Below, piece after piece: positions 46,302-59,358 of a DNA stretch of 64,000 nt. The translations under genes were made by a program, and so were the position numbers. Each line of letters opens with the position of its first letter. Positions within the stretch are counted from its first letter, which is position 1. Location: assembly GCF_001625215.2 (NCBI RefSeq), contig NC_030384.2, positions 31,422,527 to 31,486,526 of the forward strand, given 5' to 3'. The notes below the pieces were generated by a model, which did not search any database, was not told the DNA's origin, and saw nothing but the letters and a program-made list of their open reading frames with translations. The stretch comes from Daucus carota subsp. sativus. Taxonomy: Eukaryota; Streptophyta; Magnoliopsida; Apiales; Apiaceae.

Positions 46302-49245
46302 ATGGAGAAAGCTATATTAATAAGAGCTTTATATCGTTCAGCCATTCGCAGATCCTTAGGTTCCCCTACCGTCATTGGAAGCACATCAACTAACATCAAC
46401 CACTACCTCACCCAGGGTAACCGATGTTTACATCTCTCTGCGACTGTTAAACGGCTTTCTCCAGGTAATCCATTTGCTTTGCAATCACTTGTCTATGTGT
46501 GTTAGCATGGGAGGTTCTGATTAAGTTGAGTGGCACTTCTGTTCCATTAGTTTGATATGTGGAATGCCGTTAGATCAGAACTTCAGTCACGAGCATCTAT
46601 GTTGGAGTCCAATTGGTATCCATGTTTTTGTACACTTATATTTACTTTGTATATTAGAGCTTGAAGGTTTATAATATGGATGGTAGCTACCTTACATGCA
46701 AATAAGGAACTTAGAGGAGTGCTAACCAGCCAATGTAATAAAAACTTTGGAGACATTTATTTAAAGGGATAATATATTCATACGTCCCTAAACTAATCCA
46801 CTTTTATTTGATAGGTCCCTAAACAAAAGATTCCTCAAACCGGGTCATTTAACTTTTCCAAACGCTTGAATCTAGTCCTTCCGTTAGATAGATTCTAACA
46901 GACGTTAGAATCTTGCTGAATTGGTGACACATCACCCGCTGAATCATGCTGACATGGCGACACATCACTAGCTGATTTGTACCTACATTAAAAAAAGAAA
47001 AATGAAATTAAAATGAAACTAAAGTTAAAAGGATGATATAAAAAAACTCCTTCCTCCATCTCTCCTCTCTCCCTCATCTCCCTCACCAGCCACTGCCATC
47101 GCCTGGCCGGAGAAATTTCCGGCGACCTCCCTCGTTGCTCTCTCTCTCTCTCCTGTACACACACCTCACCTCCTCAATCTCCTCCCCGCACCAAGCTCAC
47201 CACCGCCACCTATCTCTCTCCCCTTCTGCCGCCGTGAGTCTCCGTCGCCGACGCGAGACTCCGGCCTCCTCCCCACATTTTCATGCCCTTCTCCTTTCAC
47301 ACACAGCCAATCAACCACAATTAATTTACAAATTAAAAACCCCAATTTCTACTTATAAACCCTAACCCCGTTTTTGTTTTACAGATTATGGGGAAACAAG
47401 TTTTTGTATACATAAGAAAGGTGTGTGTATTGATAACCAAAACTTCAGTTCAGTAGAAGGGGGAAAAAAGCTATCTCTCTCTGTGCTCATCAAGTTATCT
47501 CAGACTCCTTGCCCTTTCAAAAAGTATGATGGGAGTGATGGGAGTGAAGATTACCATAACATTTTCTGTTTTAAGTAAGAATGAACTTGAGTTGCTGTGC
47601 TTTACTAATAGTACAATTTCATTGTTTTAATGTCTGTAAGAATCAGCAGGTGAATTTCGCCATGTCAGCATGATTCAGCGGGTGATGTGTCACCACTTCA
47701 GCAAGATTCTAACTCTGTTAGTATCTACTTAACGGAAGGACTAGATTCCGGCGTTTGGAAAAGTTTAATGACCCGGTTTGAGGAATCTTTTGTTTAGGGA
47801 CCTATCGAATAAAAGTGAATTAGTTTAGGGACGTATGAATATATTATCCCTTATTTAAATGAACGCCATATTTTTGCATTAAACCAAACCTAAATCAAAA
47901 TCTTGTTTACGACAAAAATATATGCCAACGCATGATTTCTTACTTTGGTACCTTTCTGACTTCTGAGTCTCTGGCAGTGATACACATATTGCTCGTACAG
48001 AAGGTAATTGAGTGAATGATGGTTACTAGATTAAGGATAAAATTACTTCTCGAAAGATAGTTTAACCCAGTGAGCTTATATAAGTTGTAATTTATTATGA
48101 TCTAACTTCTTAGAACTTGGACTTCTGCTCATGTTTATTTGTGATTTATGTTTTTTAGTGCACTTAGCCTTTTGTTTGATTTAATTTCTTTGCATGACCT
48201 AATGAAAGATATAATTACTTTGTTGTGTCAACTATATGAAGATATCCGCACCCCTTTCTTAATGACGATGAACATTGGAAGAACACGTTCTTTCAGTGAT
48301 GACGTGACTCACATGCCTGCCATAAATGATGCTGACATAAAAACCGCCATCAAGGATCTATTGGCTGCAGATTGGAGTGAACTTCCAAGTGCTGTCACTA
48401 AGGATGCAAAAAGGGCATTGTCTAAGGACACAGAAGACAAGGCTGGCCAAGAGACTTTGAAAAATGTTCTTCTTGCAGCTGAGGCAGTTGAGGAATTTAC
48501 AGGAAAGCTTGTATCCCTGAGGATGGAAATTGATGACTCTGTTGGATTAAGTGGCGAGGTAACGCAATAATAATTTTCATTGTAACTTTTAAATAGTACT
48601 TATTGGAGTCATATTGTGTAAATATTTGAAAATGTGTTTGCAGAATGTGAAGCCTCTACCAGATCTATTCTCCAAAGCATTACTGACTGCTTTTCAACGT
48701 TACAATGCATATTTGGAAGCTTTTGGACCTGATGAGGCTTTTTTGCGGAAGAAAGTAGAAAATGAGCTGGGGACGAGAATGATACACTTGAAAATGCGGT
48801 GTGGCGGTCTTGGTTCTGAATGGGGAAAGGTACAATTATTCATCATCTTCTCTTGGGCACTGCTAAACACCATAGGATGATAGCTTTACCTAATAGTGTG
48901 TAAAACTCATTTTCTTATTTTTGTTTTATCTATATACTGCACCTAAGGTTATCATATGTTGCCAACATTAACAGCCAAATTATGGTTACTAGTAACTATA
49001 TGAAAAAGAAAGTGAGGTTAAATTTGTTACAGAAGGAAGCTATGCACCCAGTTATATCCCCATTTCAACTTGCTTTTTTGTAGAGGCCTAAATAAAGTTA
49101 ATTTGATTACATGAGTCTTAAAATAATAAAATAATAGCAAGTGATGCAGTACAGATCTAATTATTGATATTCTCTTATCCTAATGCAGATCACAGTTCTT
49201 GGGACTTCTGGGCTTTCTGGTTCTTATGTTGAGCACAGAGCATAA
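46302..49245 (+). CDS. SDH5: succinate dehydrogenase subunit 5, mitochondrial
   Basis: Four coding exons: 46302-46464, 48242-48558, 48644-48829 and 49189-49245, totalling 240 residues. The match to plant SDH5 is clear from DVTHMPAINDADIKTAIKDL, RALSKDTEDKAGQETLKNVL, VENELGTRMIHLKMRCGGLG and the C-terminal TVLGTSGLSGSYVEHRA. SDH5 is a plant-specific accessory subunit of respiratory complex II in the inner mitochondrial membrane. The first 75 or so residues are rich in Arg, Ser and hydroxylated residues, consistent with a cleaved presequence. The acceptor of exon 2 (TATATGAAG) is weak; the frame supports it but the exact junction is less certain. The intron before it holds a 1.1-kb MULE. Confidence 0.9.
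46766..47850. mobile_element. Mutator-like element (Pack-MULE-like) in an SDH5 intron
   Basis: Terminal inverted repeats of about 200 bp (left from GGGATAATATATTCATACG; right arm nearly the same in reverse) are flanked by an exact 9-bp duplication TTATTTAAA at 46757-46765 and 47851-47859. Between them, about 47040-47400 is pyrimidine- and GC-rich with phrases such as GGCCGGAGAAATTTCCGGCG. That is unlike the AT-rich surroundings and resembles a captured leader or first exon of a plant gene. No transposase is present. Confidence 0.88.
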
Positions 49246-51250
49246 TTTCAGGGGACAACTGAAATGTCGGTGTCTTGAAATTTGTTCTCTAAAAGAAAGA
49301 CTATCATGTGGCTTATACTTGAGCCATGACGATGATGATATAATTGCTATCCTTTAGTTATAATAAAGTGCTGTTCTGTCTGATAACAGATCATCTGATG
49401 ATCTTTTGGTATAAAGTTCAGAAACATCTGAATGAAAATATTTGGTTGGAACTTGGAAGCATTAGTTCGAAATAGTAATTCGAAATGTTTTGGAGGTAGA
49501 TTGCTCCAAGAAAATGATTTGTGAAGGTGGATTGCATTATATGCTAATGTATCATAAAAAAAAACCTATGTTGTTTGTTTTACCTATATATATTTGTTAG
49601 AGGTTAGAATGTTACTTCCTTCGTCTCTCTCATTTCTTTACACTTTTTTTTGCATTTCTCGACACGCATGGTAAGACGCATATAAAATATAGTTTCATGA
49701 ATTTTTTCTTTTTTTGTATAAAAATTTAGATAGTAAATATTTATTCAGAAGAATAATAATTCAAAATAATTCAAAACTCGCTGCAGTAGATAATATACTC
49801 TTAGACCGATTTCTGTTAAATATGGCTGTTGCCGTCATATTAGTCGGGGGTGATTGTGGAAAACATAACTGAAGAGAAGAATAAAGTTTCCTAAATTTTG
49901 TATACAGGAAATGCCAGATTAATTTAATTCAATCCAGGTTCTACAGGTAGGAACATACTTGCATATCATTTATTGTTCGTGATGAGTGTATAACCGACAC
50001 CAGATCAATCGAAAGGAGAACGTACCTGAGTGACCAGTTTATATAGCGGCAAGGTGCTGGAGCTTGAGAGAAGTTGTCCTGCGAATCTAAGAGAAAAAAA
50101 AAAAAAAACGATGATGTAGAAGGCAATGAAATACATAGAGAAGAAAATGCATTAAAATTTATATGTAGTCATGTTAGCGCATATACACGGGAATGTGACT
50201 CAATGAAGCAAGAATTGTACCCGACTTGCTACTGCAACGAACATATCAAGTAAAATCAAAACTTCATCTTTAATGTCAGTTAAAAAAGTCTGAAAAAGAG
50301 CAAGAATAACCTCAGATGCAACTTTATGCTTCTCTGTTATGTTTATCGCAATTATCCCGACTAAAATGACGATAAGAGTTATATTTCACGGAAGTTGGTC
50401 CCAGAGCTGTGTACGGTGACGTTTTTTAAATAAGGAGATGTATGGTGCAATTATCGAAAATATGTATACTAAATGAACGTGACCCCAGATGTAGGGATGC
50501 AATTTGCAAATAATTCTAATAAGCTTATAAGCAAGAAAGTTGTATGACTTTGCAATAAACTAAGAAGTTCCAGGTTAGTTACTTATCTGCCTTCTTGTAT
50601 ACTTGTAATCTAGTATTACCACTTCAAAACCACCTCTTACTAGAACCACCCCAACCAACAAAAAAAGAAGATTCATGCCTTTTGTATGGAGGGTTGACAT
50701 ATACAGTGAGATGTAAGCTGATACTATTGTTTTATAAACCGCAAAATCACGTCGATTTGCAATGTGTCAACTTTCGGGGATGCTGTCAACAACTTAAGAT
50801 GACACTGATGAATTTGGCTCTATGCAAAGAGAGCATTTTGATTTATATTACACTGATCCTTGGTGAGCTCAATGCTAAAGATTGCAAGTAAACTGGCAAA
50901 CGGTCAGATTTGGGGCTAAATATATTGATAATTTAAATATGGAAGAGATACCATACTTTTGGTGAGTAATGCAAAATTTACAAAATTTCGTCTCTGGTGT
51001 GGAATATTGAGAAGTTGAAGGACAAAGACGATGAGGAAAATGTAGATATCCATCATTAAATATTCCCACAACTCACTGTCATGCTACCTACCCTGATCTT
51101 CTATTTGATGTTAAAAGACATAACAGTGCAGGCATGGAATGATTCACATCTTTATGCATGAACCCTATACAAAAAGACACAAAATCTTGCTCAACATTAC
51201 TTGAGAAATGCAAAGACTTCTTATAAATTACAACACTCGTGATTACAAGA
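49246..51250. other. intergenic between SDH5 and the kelch gene
   Basis: No gene is recognised. A CTCCCTCC-like degenerate MITE half starts near 49612. On the minus strand about 50024-50090 there is an exon-like piece with a polypyrimidine acceptor and a GTACGTT donor, but I cannot connect it to a gene. Confidence 0.35.
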
Positions 51251-54200
51251 TTACTGACTCAAACTCAATTTAGTTCTCCACATCTCTCCTATGACTTTCC
51301 TTGGTTGTGGGTTATCTGGTCCTCTATCTCTCTGTCCAGAAGTAAAATATAACCATCCATCCCAAAAGGCAGCTAGTGTGGTTTTGCAACGAAATGGAAG
51401 TTTCCCGATAACTGACCACTTCTGAAATATTAACAAAAATCTCAAAGATCAGTAATTGAAGTCATTTTCAACAATAATTAATAACATATTCCTTGAAGAG
51501 TGACTATTTAGGTGATGTAGAAGGTCACCTTTGAATCAAGATGAAACTGGAACACTTCTCCAACCAAGATCATCCTTTTAGTCACGGGGTGTTTCTCTGT
51601 CGTGCCTCCGATGAGGATAATGGAATTGTTAACAACCACCCAAGAAGACTCTATGTGAGAGTCAGGTTTAGGCATTGGAGGTAACACTTCCCATTTCATC
51701 TCGGCATCCAGCTTGTAAACATCAGGATAGACTACCTGAATCAAAACATGCAATCAGAATCTGCAAAGATACTCAAAATGCTTATGCTAAACCAATTTAT
51801 ACATTTATGGTTTGCAGTTCATCTCTAAAAAAACAATTGCATGAAACTTGCTCAGTAAACCATACCTCATGTCTGCGTGAGCACTTGAAGATAGGGGACC
51901 CAGGTTTAGCCATGAAATCCCCTTCTTGACCACCGATAACTATAACTCCATCATCAAGTGCAACACAAGCTCTGAGAAAACAAGTTTAAAGATTCATATC
52001 TAGGACAAAACACAATACAAGGTTCTCACAGAAACCTAACTGTCATTAAGTTACTTTATGATTTGAACAGGCAATAGAGAGCCATTTTTCTGTAACCAAG
52101 CATGGTGTATGGTGTCATTAGTTTGTTAAACATGGACCTGGATTAAAAAAGTTTGTCAGTTCTACTCGTGGGAAAGGGCATAATCTGAAGGCAAATTTTC
52201 TGATGGTTTCTTTGCAAACATAAAAAGTAGCGACTCCTTCCCTTCCCCTGAATTTAAAGCTCAGTAACAGATGATTGTCTTAGATTGTTATTATGATTTT
52301 AGCAACTTAAAGATGGCAATAAAAGATAAACAAGAGTTCAGAAATTGAAAGAACTATGTTTGTGGTGCATCTAACTTGCAACTTACAAGGAATCTGATAA
52401 TGAATTGTAGATGAAATGATGTAAGCCAGTCGAAATGTTACAAAAATATATTCCGCTTGCTTGGGGAAAAGTATCATCAATAACTTTCCTACTCGCATAT
52501 CTAACCAAGAGAGCATTTTTAACAGACACAAAACCCAATTGTTTTTTAGATATTTTAACTCAAGAGAAGACTTTTGACAACTTAACTACTAAAGCTACAA
52601 ATACACCTAGACGGTGTATTTTACTACTAATTAGACCCCTTTGTGCCCTGTCACCACATATTAGAGAAAGGCGTACTGTTGAACAATTTAGCTTAATATT
52701 GACAGTATCGAACAAATACAAAGAACTTACAAAAAATTTAGCAAAAAAAAACTCGGAGAAAAATCAAACTACAAAAGCAGTTTATCTCTTTTTTGCTCAC
52801 ACAGCACAAAACATGTAAAGTAGAACCATCAAAAGTTTAATCCTCAAATTTTGGAGATACTATTGGCTACTGGCCATGGTATCTGTCTACATAAACATGT
52901 AACTACTAATGACAAGGAAATCTTCAAATGAATGTACTTCAGCTTACCTGTGGGGTCCACCCCGGGGAATGGGTGTTTCCAACAGCCATTGCTTCTCAAG
53001 TGCTTTGCCATTCTTTACAGCAAGGCTCCAGTGATCTACACCAGGCGTATGGCGATTCTCTTTGCTGCCACCCATCACGTGAAGTCTGCCTTTCCAAAGT
53101 TGAGTGGCTGGAGCATACCTGATATTCATCTGCACCTTTAATTGCAAGGCTCATAATATATAATAAAATTGTAATTTATTCAAAAGCAAATTTTTTGGAC
53201 TTAATGAAGAAAGAAGTCTTCTTTTACAGATGATGCAACCCCTTTTTTTGTTTGTCAAATATATATTGAAGTATAGATTGTTAAGGATACAGGAAGGGGG
53301 TGTAATATTCGAACCCATGAACTTTAGCCATGAGTGGAAGCGCGAAGGAGCAGTTCCACTAGCCTTCCTTCCTATCAAGAAATCCCCAGTGTAAACCCCT
53401 TTTTCCTATTAGAGAAGTAATAGTGGTTCTCTAGGTGTATTGGCTGCATTTTCCTTTCACTCACCTTCTGAACTTCATTCATCAAATCAAACCCTCACAA
53501 CTGTCCCATAACTCTTCTTACAATTCTAATTGGGACTTCTTCCTCTATATCTTAAAGTAATAGTGAAAATGTAGTCAATGCCTTATACTTTGGAATCTGA
53601 ATACTGGATAAACCAGTAAGACCTCACAAAGAGTAATCCTTTTTAATAAGAACGGAATATGAGTGGTTCCTAAAACGAATATTGTGAGACACTCTTTAAT
53701 AAGGTTACAGCTTACATTTTTACCTCTATCATAGTAATAAAATGCATCCTACTCTATACATGATAAGATTGAAGGTTCATACTTTGGTAACAACCGAGTT
53801 TCAGATTCTTAGAGTATGTCAGCTAAACTAGAAATTTATTTTAATGTACAATAATTAAAGTCCATGTCTGTAACAAAAGAAACTAATAGCTTCACGTTAA
53901 TTTCCAAGAAAAAGCAACAACGGTATGAAGGTGAGAATGAGGATAAAGAATGCTAATTACGCTGCAAAAGACAGGGATCAGATGCCGTACCTAGGTGCTG
54001 GTAAGGGAGGCATTGACGTCCACTTCTTAGTCTTGGTGTCTAACACAAAATTCTGAGCTGTTGGACCCCTGCATTGCGGACCACGTTGACCGGAAATCAC
54101 ATATATGTACCTGCCATCAGTTGCCATTCCTAAATGTGAATTTGCCATTTCTTTAGGCATGTCAAATCTGTCTACCCAAGAATCATCTGTAAAATTATAA

Positions 54201-55027
54201 ACATCTACGTGGGAGTGTACCTATAAAACCAAGAAATTCCACTGTCAACTACTCAAACCAGTCTTCCCTAAATTTTTACTCATTTAGAACAAATTCAAAT
54301 ATCTGCAAGAAAACACACACAATAAAGAAATTAACAAAGATTCTTACAACATCAATAGTTCCATAGCCTGCAAAAACATAGAAAAGGTTCTCAATCTGTA
54401 TTGCAAACCCATCTAACCGTGGCACAGGAGCTGATGTCATCTTCTCCCATTGTAGCTCCGGTGCAGGTAGATCAGCAAACGTTGGAGAGATCGATTCCCC
54501 ATTAGCCTTCTTTTCTTTAATTTCTACTTTCTACAGTGTACAATAACATAAACAAGATGAAAAAAACAAACATTCGTGCCTATTATCAGTGGCGGAAACA
54601 TGATTTAAAATGATACAATGCTTAAACATCAAATAATATATTTTTTAGCAAAATAAAAATTATCCATTTTTAAGAACGAAATAAGACTCAAGATTAAATT
54701 TGTCACAAATTTTTCCTGCTCAGTCAGGGACTTGAATTGGGCTTTAATGGTTCCTCTTTATCACTCTTAATTAAACTATAATGAACACATTAAATTTATT
54801 GACATAAGCAATCAAGTACTATAACATATGCATATATGTATAATGTAAAAACAGGAGTGACAAACCTTAATATTCTCAACGTTGATAGAGTAATTTGCTA
54901 TAACAACACGATGGGGTTGATTGGAAGGCCAATTAGGTGTGATTGAAGAAGAGATAGAAGCCCAGAGTAGATTGAAAAAGAGTGCAGCAGCAAGAATGCA
55001 TGTGAACAAGAGAAGCAGAATGTTCAT
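51251..55027 (-). CDS. membrane-anchored kelch-repeat protein (galactose oxidase/kelch superfamily)
   Basis: Seven exons on the minus strand: 54866-55027, 54348-54530, 53991-54220, 52948-53118, 51866-51971, 51529-51735 and 51251-51421. They give 409 residues with consistent phases. It resembles Arabidopsis At3g27220 and At1g51540. Residues 3-25 form a single hydrophobic segment (ILLLLFTCILAAALFFNLLW), so it is probably a type II membrane protein of the secretory pathway. The rest is a beta-propeller with kelch blades: FYVFAGYGT with VHSHVDVYNFTDDSW, YIYVISGQRG with KKWTSMPPLP, LHVMGGSKENRH, VIVIGGQEGDF, IILIGGTTEKH and LYFTSGQRDRG. The start is the ATG at 55027; nine codons of open frame upstream lack an ATG. 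The substrate or partner is not known for this family. Confidence 0.93.
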
Positions 55028-55249
55028 CCTCTTTTCTTGATTTTCGAAATCCAAAGACTACCCATCATCACAGTAGCAGCTTATAAGGATAGATGGATAC
55101 AATTTACGAATCAAAAAGAGATTACAGAGATGGGAATGGGGAACAAGGTTAGCTCGGGAAAGCGTGGGCGCCAATGGTTTCCCCTGGTTTTAAGTGTTTC
55201 TTTTGTGTCCTTGTTTTCCAGAAGGCTCGTGGTTTCATTTCTTTTCTAA

Positions 55250-56101
55250 TATTCTATTTTGGCCGTTATAATATATTTATTCTATTTATTTTAATGTAAA
55301 TATTTAAAATATATATATTAATAATATGTAATATATTATTATCATGTTATATCAAATTTATAATTTTAGTTGTTATTTTTTGAGTAACATAATTAATTAC
55401 ATATATTGATTTTTATATTACATTCTAATTTAAATAGATTAAACAAAATTATAGACCGACACAAATATAATATATATAACTTTTAAAATTCAAAACAATA
55501 ACGAAAATAAAATGAAATTGAAAACACACATTTATCGACGAGCATGAGCGAAAATAATGATAAATTGCGTAAATTAAATTATTGAAATGTTGTTTAAATG
55601 TTTATAACGATTTTATAACTATACCATATAATTAAAACAAACATCCTTAGGGGTGAATTTTCTAAATATCTCCGTATATGCTACAAAAGGTTCAAAGGTC
55701 GTCAACAACATATCACATTAAATTATTAATTTAAACACATATAAAAAAAATTATTAGACTATTTAAATACACACGTGCATCGCACGAGTTATAGGCAAGT
55801 ATATTATTAAAGCTAAACATGCAAAAATTTGATCGGCAGTTTGTACTTTGTAGTCGGTAAGGTGAGTTATAACCGTTACATCACTTGATTAAATTGATCA
55901 CAATTGTTTTTTTTTTTGAGTAAATTGATCACAATTCTTTAATTTAATTTTCTATTTTTCTACATCTATGCTACTCTAGGTTAAGGGTTCGAATCCCGTC
56001 AACAATATATCACAATAAATTATTAATTTCAACATACATAAGAAAATTATTAGCTATTTAAATACACACGTGTATTGCACGGGTTATAAACCACTATACT
56101 A
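55250..56101. other. AT-rich repeat DNA with duplicated Helitron-like tails
   Basis: Two related segments (about 55680-55790 and 55975-56104) share GTCAACAAYATATCACA, then AAATTATTAATTT, then TATTTAAATACACACGTG, then GCACGRGTTATA. The second ends ...ACTATACTAG before T, fitting a Helitron 3' end with CTAG. The hairpins are imperfect. No Rep/helicase coding is present. Confidence 0.45.
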
Positions 56102-56109
56102 GTATATTG

Positions 56110-56694
56110 TAGGGGTGGTAATCGTTTCGTTTCGTATACTTTCGTTTCGTGTATTTTCGTGTTTCGTGTACTCGAATGTGAAACCCGTATCTGCCCGTTA
56201 TTAATTTCGTGTACCTAATTTGAAACCCGTATCCGTTTCGAATCGTTTCGTGTATATTTCGTGTACTTTTCGTGTATATTATATATAAAAATATTAATAT
56301 ATTTTTTAATCGAAAAATGGATTTAATATATATTTTCCTTTATAAATTTATTAAATGTGAATGATATATATTATACTTGTATACAATTCTTTATAAATTT
56401 GTTAATGTATCTACAATATATATCCACACATACATATAAATATATACTTTATACTCAATTATATATTTAATATATCATTACATATATATAATAAATATAA
56501 TCTACAAATATTTCGTGTACTTTCGTGTATTTCGTGTACCCCAAATGAAAACCCATATCCGACACGAAATCTATCGTGTAATTTCGTGTTCGTGTACTTT
56601 CGTGTTTCGTGTATCGAAAATCAAAACCCATATCCATTTTTTTCGTGTCGTTTCGTTTCGTGTTAACGTGTTACGTGTCAAATTGCCAGGTCTA
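56110..56694. mobile_element. non-autonomous hAT element with exact 8-bp target duplication
   Basis: TAGGGGTGGTAATCG at the left faces ATTGCCAGGTCTA at the right. GTATATTG flanks both sides (56102-56109 and 56695-56702), the 8-bp hallmark of hAT insertion. Both subterminal regions are built of short repeats of TTTCGTGTA and TTTCGTGTTTCGTGTA, with an AT-rich core. Length 585 bp. It appears to have landed at the end of a Helitron-like tail. Confidence 0.85.
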
Positions 56695-57516
56695 GTATAT
56701 TGTAACCGACAATATAACATATGTATAGCTATAGTAAATTATATTCCGCTCTAAAATAGAGTATAAAAAATATGTCTTACACAATTTTGATATGTATTCA
56801 AGTGATATAAGATATTGTATTCGGAGTGACGTACTAAATGTCAAATACAATAAGTATATCATCTAAATTATATAGATGTTAACTTAACAAAGATGATTCT
56901 CATACAGATTGTACTACAAAAAGTAAGAAAAACTAATATACACTTATTATTCTAATCAAATCTAGGACGATCCAGTTGTACTTTCAACATATTTCATCAA
57001 TATTGCAAATGATCACCGATAGTATATATACCTTATACAATTATGTACAATCGAGTAATATACTACATTATTTTTCAACCTTATCTTTCATAGACACATA
57101 TTCATATATTAATTCGACTAGTTTGTTTGTTAATTTTAATAATAATCATTAATATATTTAAAATGAGACATAATCCAATTACTTAACTTTAAAAGATGTG
57201 TATCTCAATCTGTAAGGATAATAAATTTTCAAATGAAAACTGAGAGAATGACCATTTCTTTATTTTTTTTATAAATCTTGGTACATACAATTTATTTTCA
57301 TTATTTTAACCTTATAGGATACTTCAGTATGTATATATCATTTATGTATTTTCAATTATATCTATTATACATGCATGCATATTATTACTTTTGGTTTCCC
57401 ATTTTATACATGGAGATGATTTAATTTGATTTTTTTTTGATTTATAGATAAAAATTCATTCAAACATATTTTGTCTATAAATTTGATCAGTCATTTATTC
57501 ATAGTTACTAAATATA

Positions 57517-57828
57517 TATGTTGTGTTTGGTTGGGGTGAATGATTCCGGAAGGAATGAAATGAAAAAAAAACTATATTATGGGCAATTGTTAACAAATTT
57601 CATTCCTTCTTCCATTTCATTCCTTACATTATGTGCTAGAGATCATACCTTCAATTTGAGATGGAATGCCCCATTCTCTCCTACCCCCAATTTCTTTTCA
57701 AATCTCATCATAGCAATTTTGCCCTCACTTACATTTATTCCAAATCTTCTCGCTTATCTCTATTAGTTCCAAGTAATTTTACTCATTCCATTCCATTCCA
57801 TTTCATTCTCCTCAACCAAATACAAAGT
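57517..57828. mobile_element. MITE with TGTTTGGTT ends (copy 2)
   Basis: Strong similarity over its length to 34350-34648, including GTGAATGATTCCGGAAGGA at the left and CATTCTCCTCAACCAAA at the right. Confirms a dispersed family rather than a chance inverted repeat. Confidence 0.7.
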
Positions 57829-59240
57829 ATTATATTTATATATAAGCACATGATAAAATACTATGTAATATTCAATTATTGAAATATTATGAATTATTAT
57901 GTATGAATATTAACATTTTACTTAATTTTATATGTGCAATACAGAATTTATATTCATTTCATCAATATTTTATTTTTCTCAATTATTGTGCATTAAAAAA
58001 TCTAAATATAAATGATAAGTTGAATGATTGTATACAATTAAGTTAACATGTTTCACGTGTTTATTGTACTAAATGAAACATGTAAAACTTTTTTTTATAT
58101 TCTTAAATTAAAAAAAAAATAAAGCATCACATTTTTTATAGATGTATAATTTTGAATTTTTATTTAATTTTATTTTTTAAGTATTCGAATTAGACCCGAA
58201 CATGAACTGGAACCCGAAAAAAACCCGACAAATCGGATCTGGATCTTCATTTTCTAGATCCGGACCCGAACCGATATATAATGGATCGGGTATGGATCTC
58301 AAGAAACCCGATCCGACCCGTTACCATCCCTAACTTATATCGAATGATAATTATTTGAATAACTGAAATAATAATGATGTTTAATGTTAGTGGATCATAT
58401 CCAGCTCATATTCGATGGATTATAAACTACTCGGTTAAAAAAAAGAAAATATGATACTGAATCATATCCAGTTCAGATCCGGACCTCATATATCGAAGTA
58501 TATAACTTTTATGTATGATTATATTATAATAACCTAATATATGCATTATTTTGGTATACTATTTTATATATATATGCAAAATAAGTTTTACTATATAATA
58601 TTTTATTATAAATAATATATAATAAATTTATATTAAATAGAATAAAATATTTTTATATTCAAAATAGGCCTCCTACAGTCCTATTAGAATCTTGGAGCCT
58701 CAAATTCAGTTGAGCAGACACCGCAATCGCATGAACCATACCCCATCTATCTTCCTTGCACCCGTAATAATGTAAATAAATTAAGTCTTGCCTTAACATG
58801 TCTGTACTGGAACTTTAATCAAACCATACACGCGTCCTCATCCCACGTGACTTACAACGACAACCAAGCCAACCAATCATACAATAGCAATCTTTCCTTG
58901 TCCCAACCTAACTAAACCCGTCACTCTCGAACCAAGCGAGTGCATTTCACCCAAGTCATCCACCACGCGTCCAGCTTCGGGAACCTCCCACCAAAAGTCG
59001 ATTCCACTTAGCCTACTCATAGGGTCATACGTGCCCTTCTTTTATTCAAAAACAAATTTATACGTGCCCTCACATGTATCGATCCGAAGCTATCCTCCAA
59101 TCACAGCCCTCCATTCACTCTGATGCCTCTACTTTAACTGGGCCCCACTTGATTTAATGCACTCAGCCAGTCTAGCCCTAGACACGTGGCAGTCCATCCC
59201 CATTCTCGCCCGTACTGTTTCGACTATTCTCGTCGAGAAA
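57829..59240. other. AT-rich intergenic DNA with a possible hAT end
   Basis: At 58180-58330 repeated GACCCGAAC, ATCCGGACCCGAACCG and GATCCGACCCG lead to GTTACCATCCCTA, which resembles the end of a GGGTCGGGT-type hAT element. The other end was not located. No gene is seen. Confidence 0.4.
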
Positions 59241-59358
59241 ATGAAGCCCCGGAGAGATATTAGAATTATAAACATAAAATTATAAAAGTTGTTGGGAGAG
59301 AGAAAGTGAATAGACCCGGGTCTTTATACATCTAGAGAGAGAGTGAGTGAGCTGGTAG

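Noticed and set aside
47135-47365. Ser/Leu-rich frame of 76 codons
   Set aside because: Lies inside the MULE in an SDH5 intron. It may be captured gene sequence but has no supported start, splice sites or similarity.
50024-50090. Exon-like segment on the minus strand with polypyrimidine acceptor and GTACGTT donor
   Set aside because: No neighbouring exons of a recognisable gene; splice-like signals this short arise by chance in AT-rich DNA.
55975-56000. GGTTCGAATCCC resembling a pol III B box
   Set aside because: No tRNA fold around it and no A box at proper spacing; not called as a tRNA or SINE.
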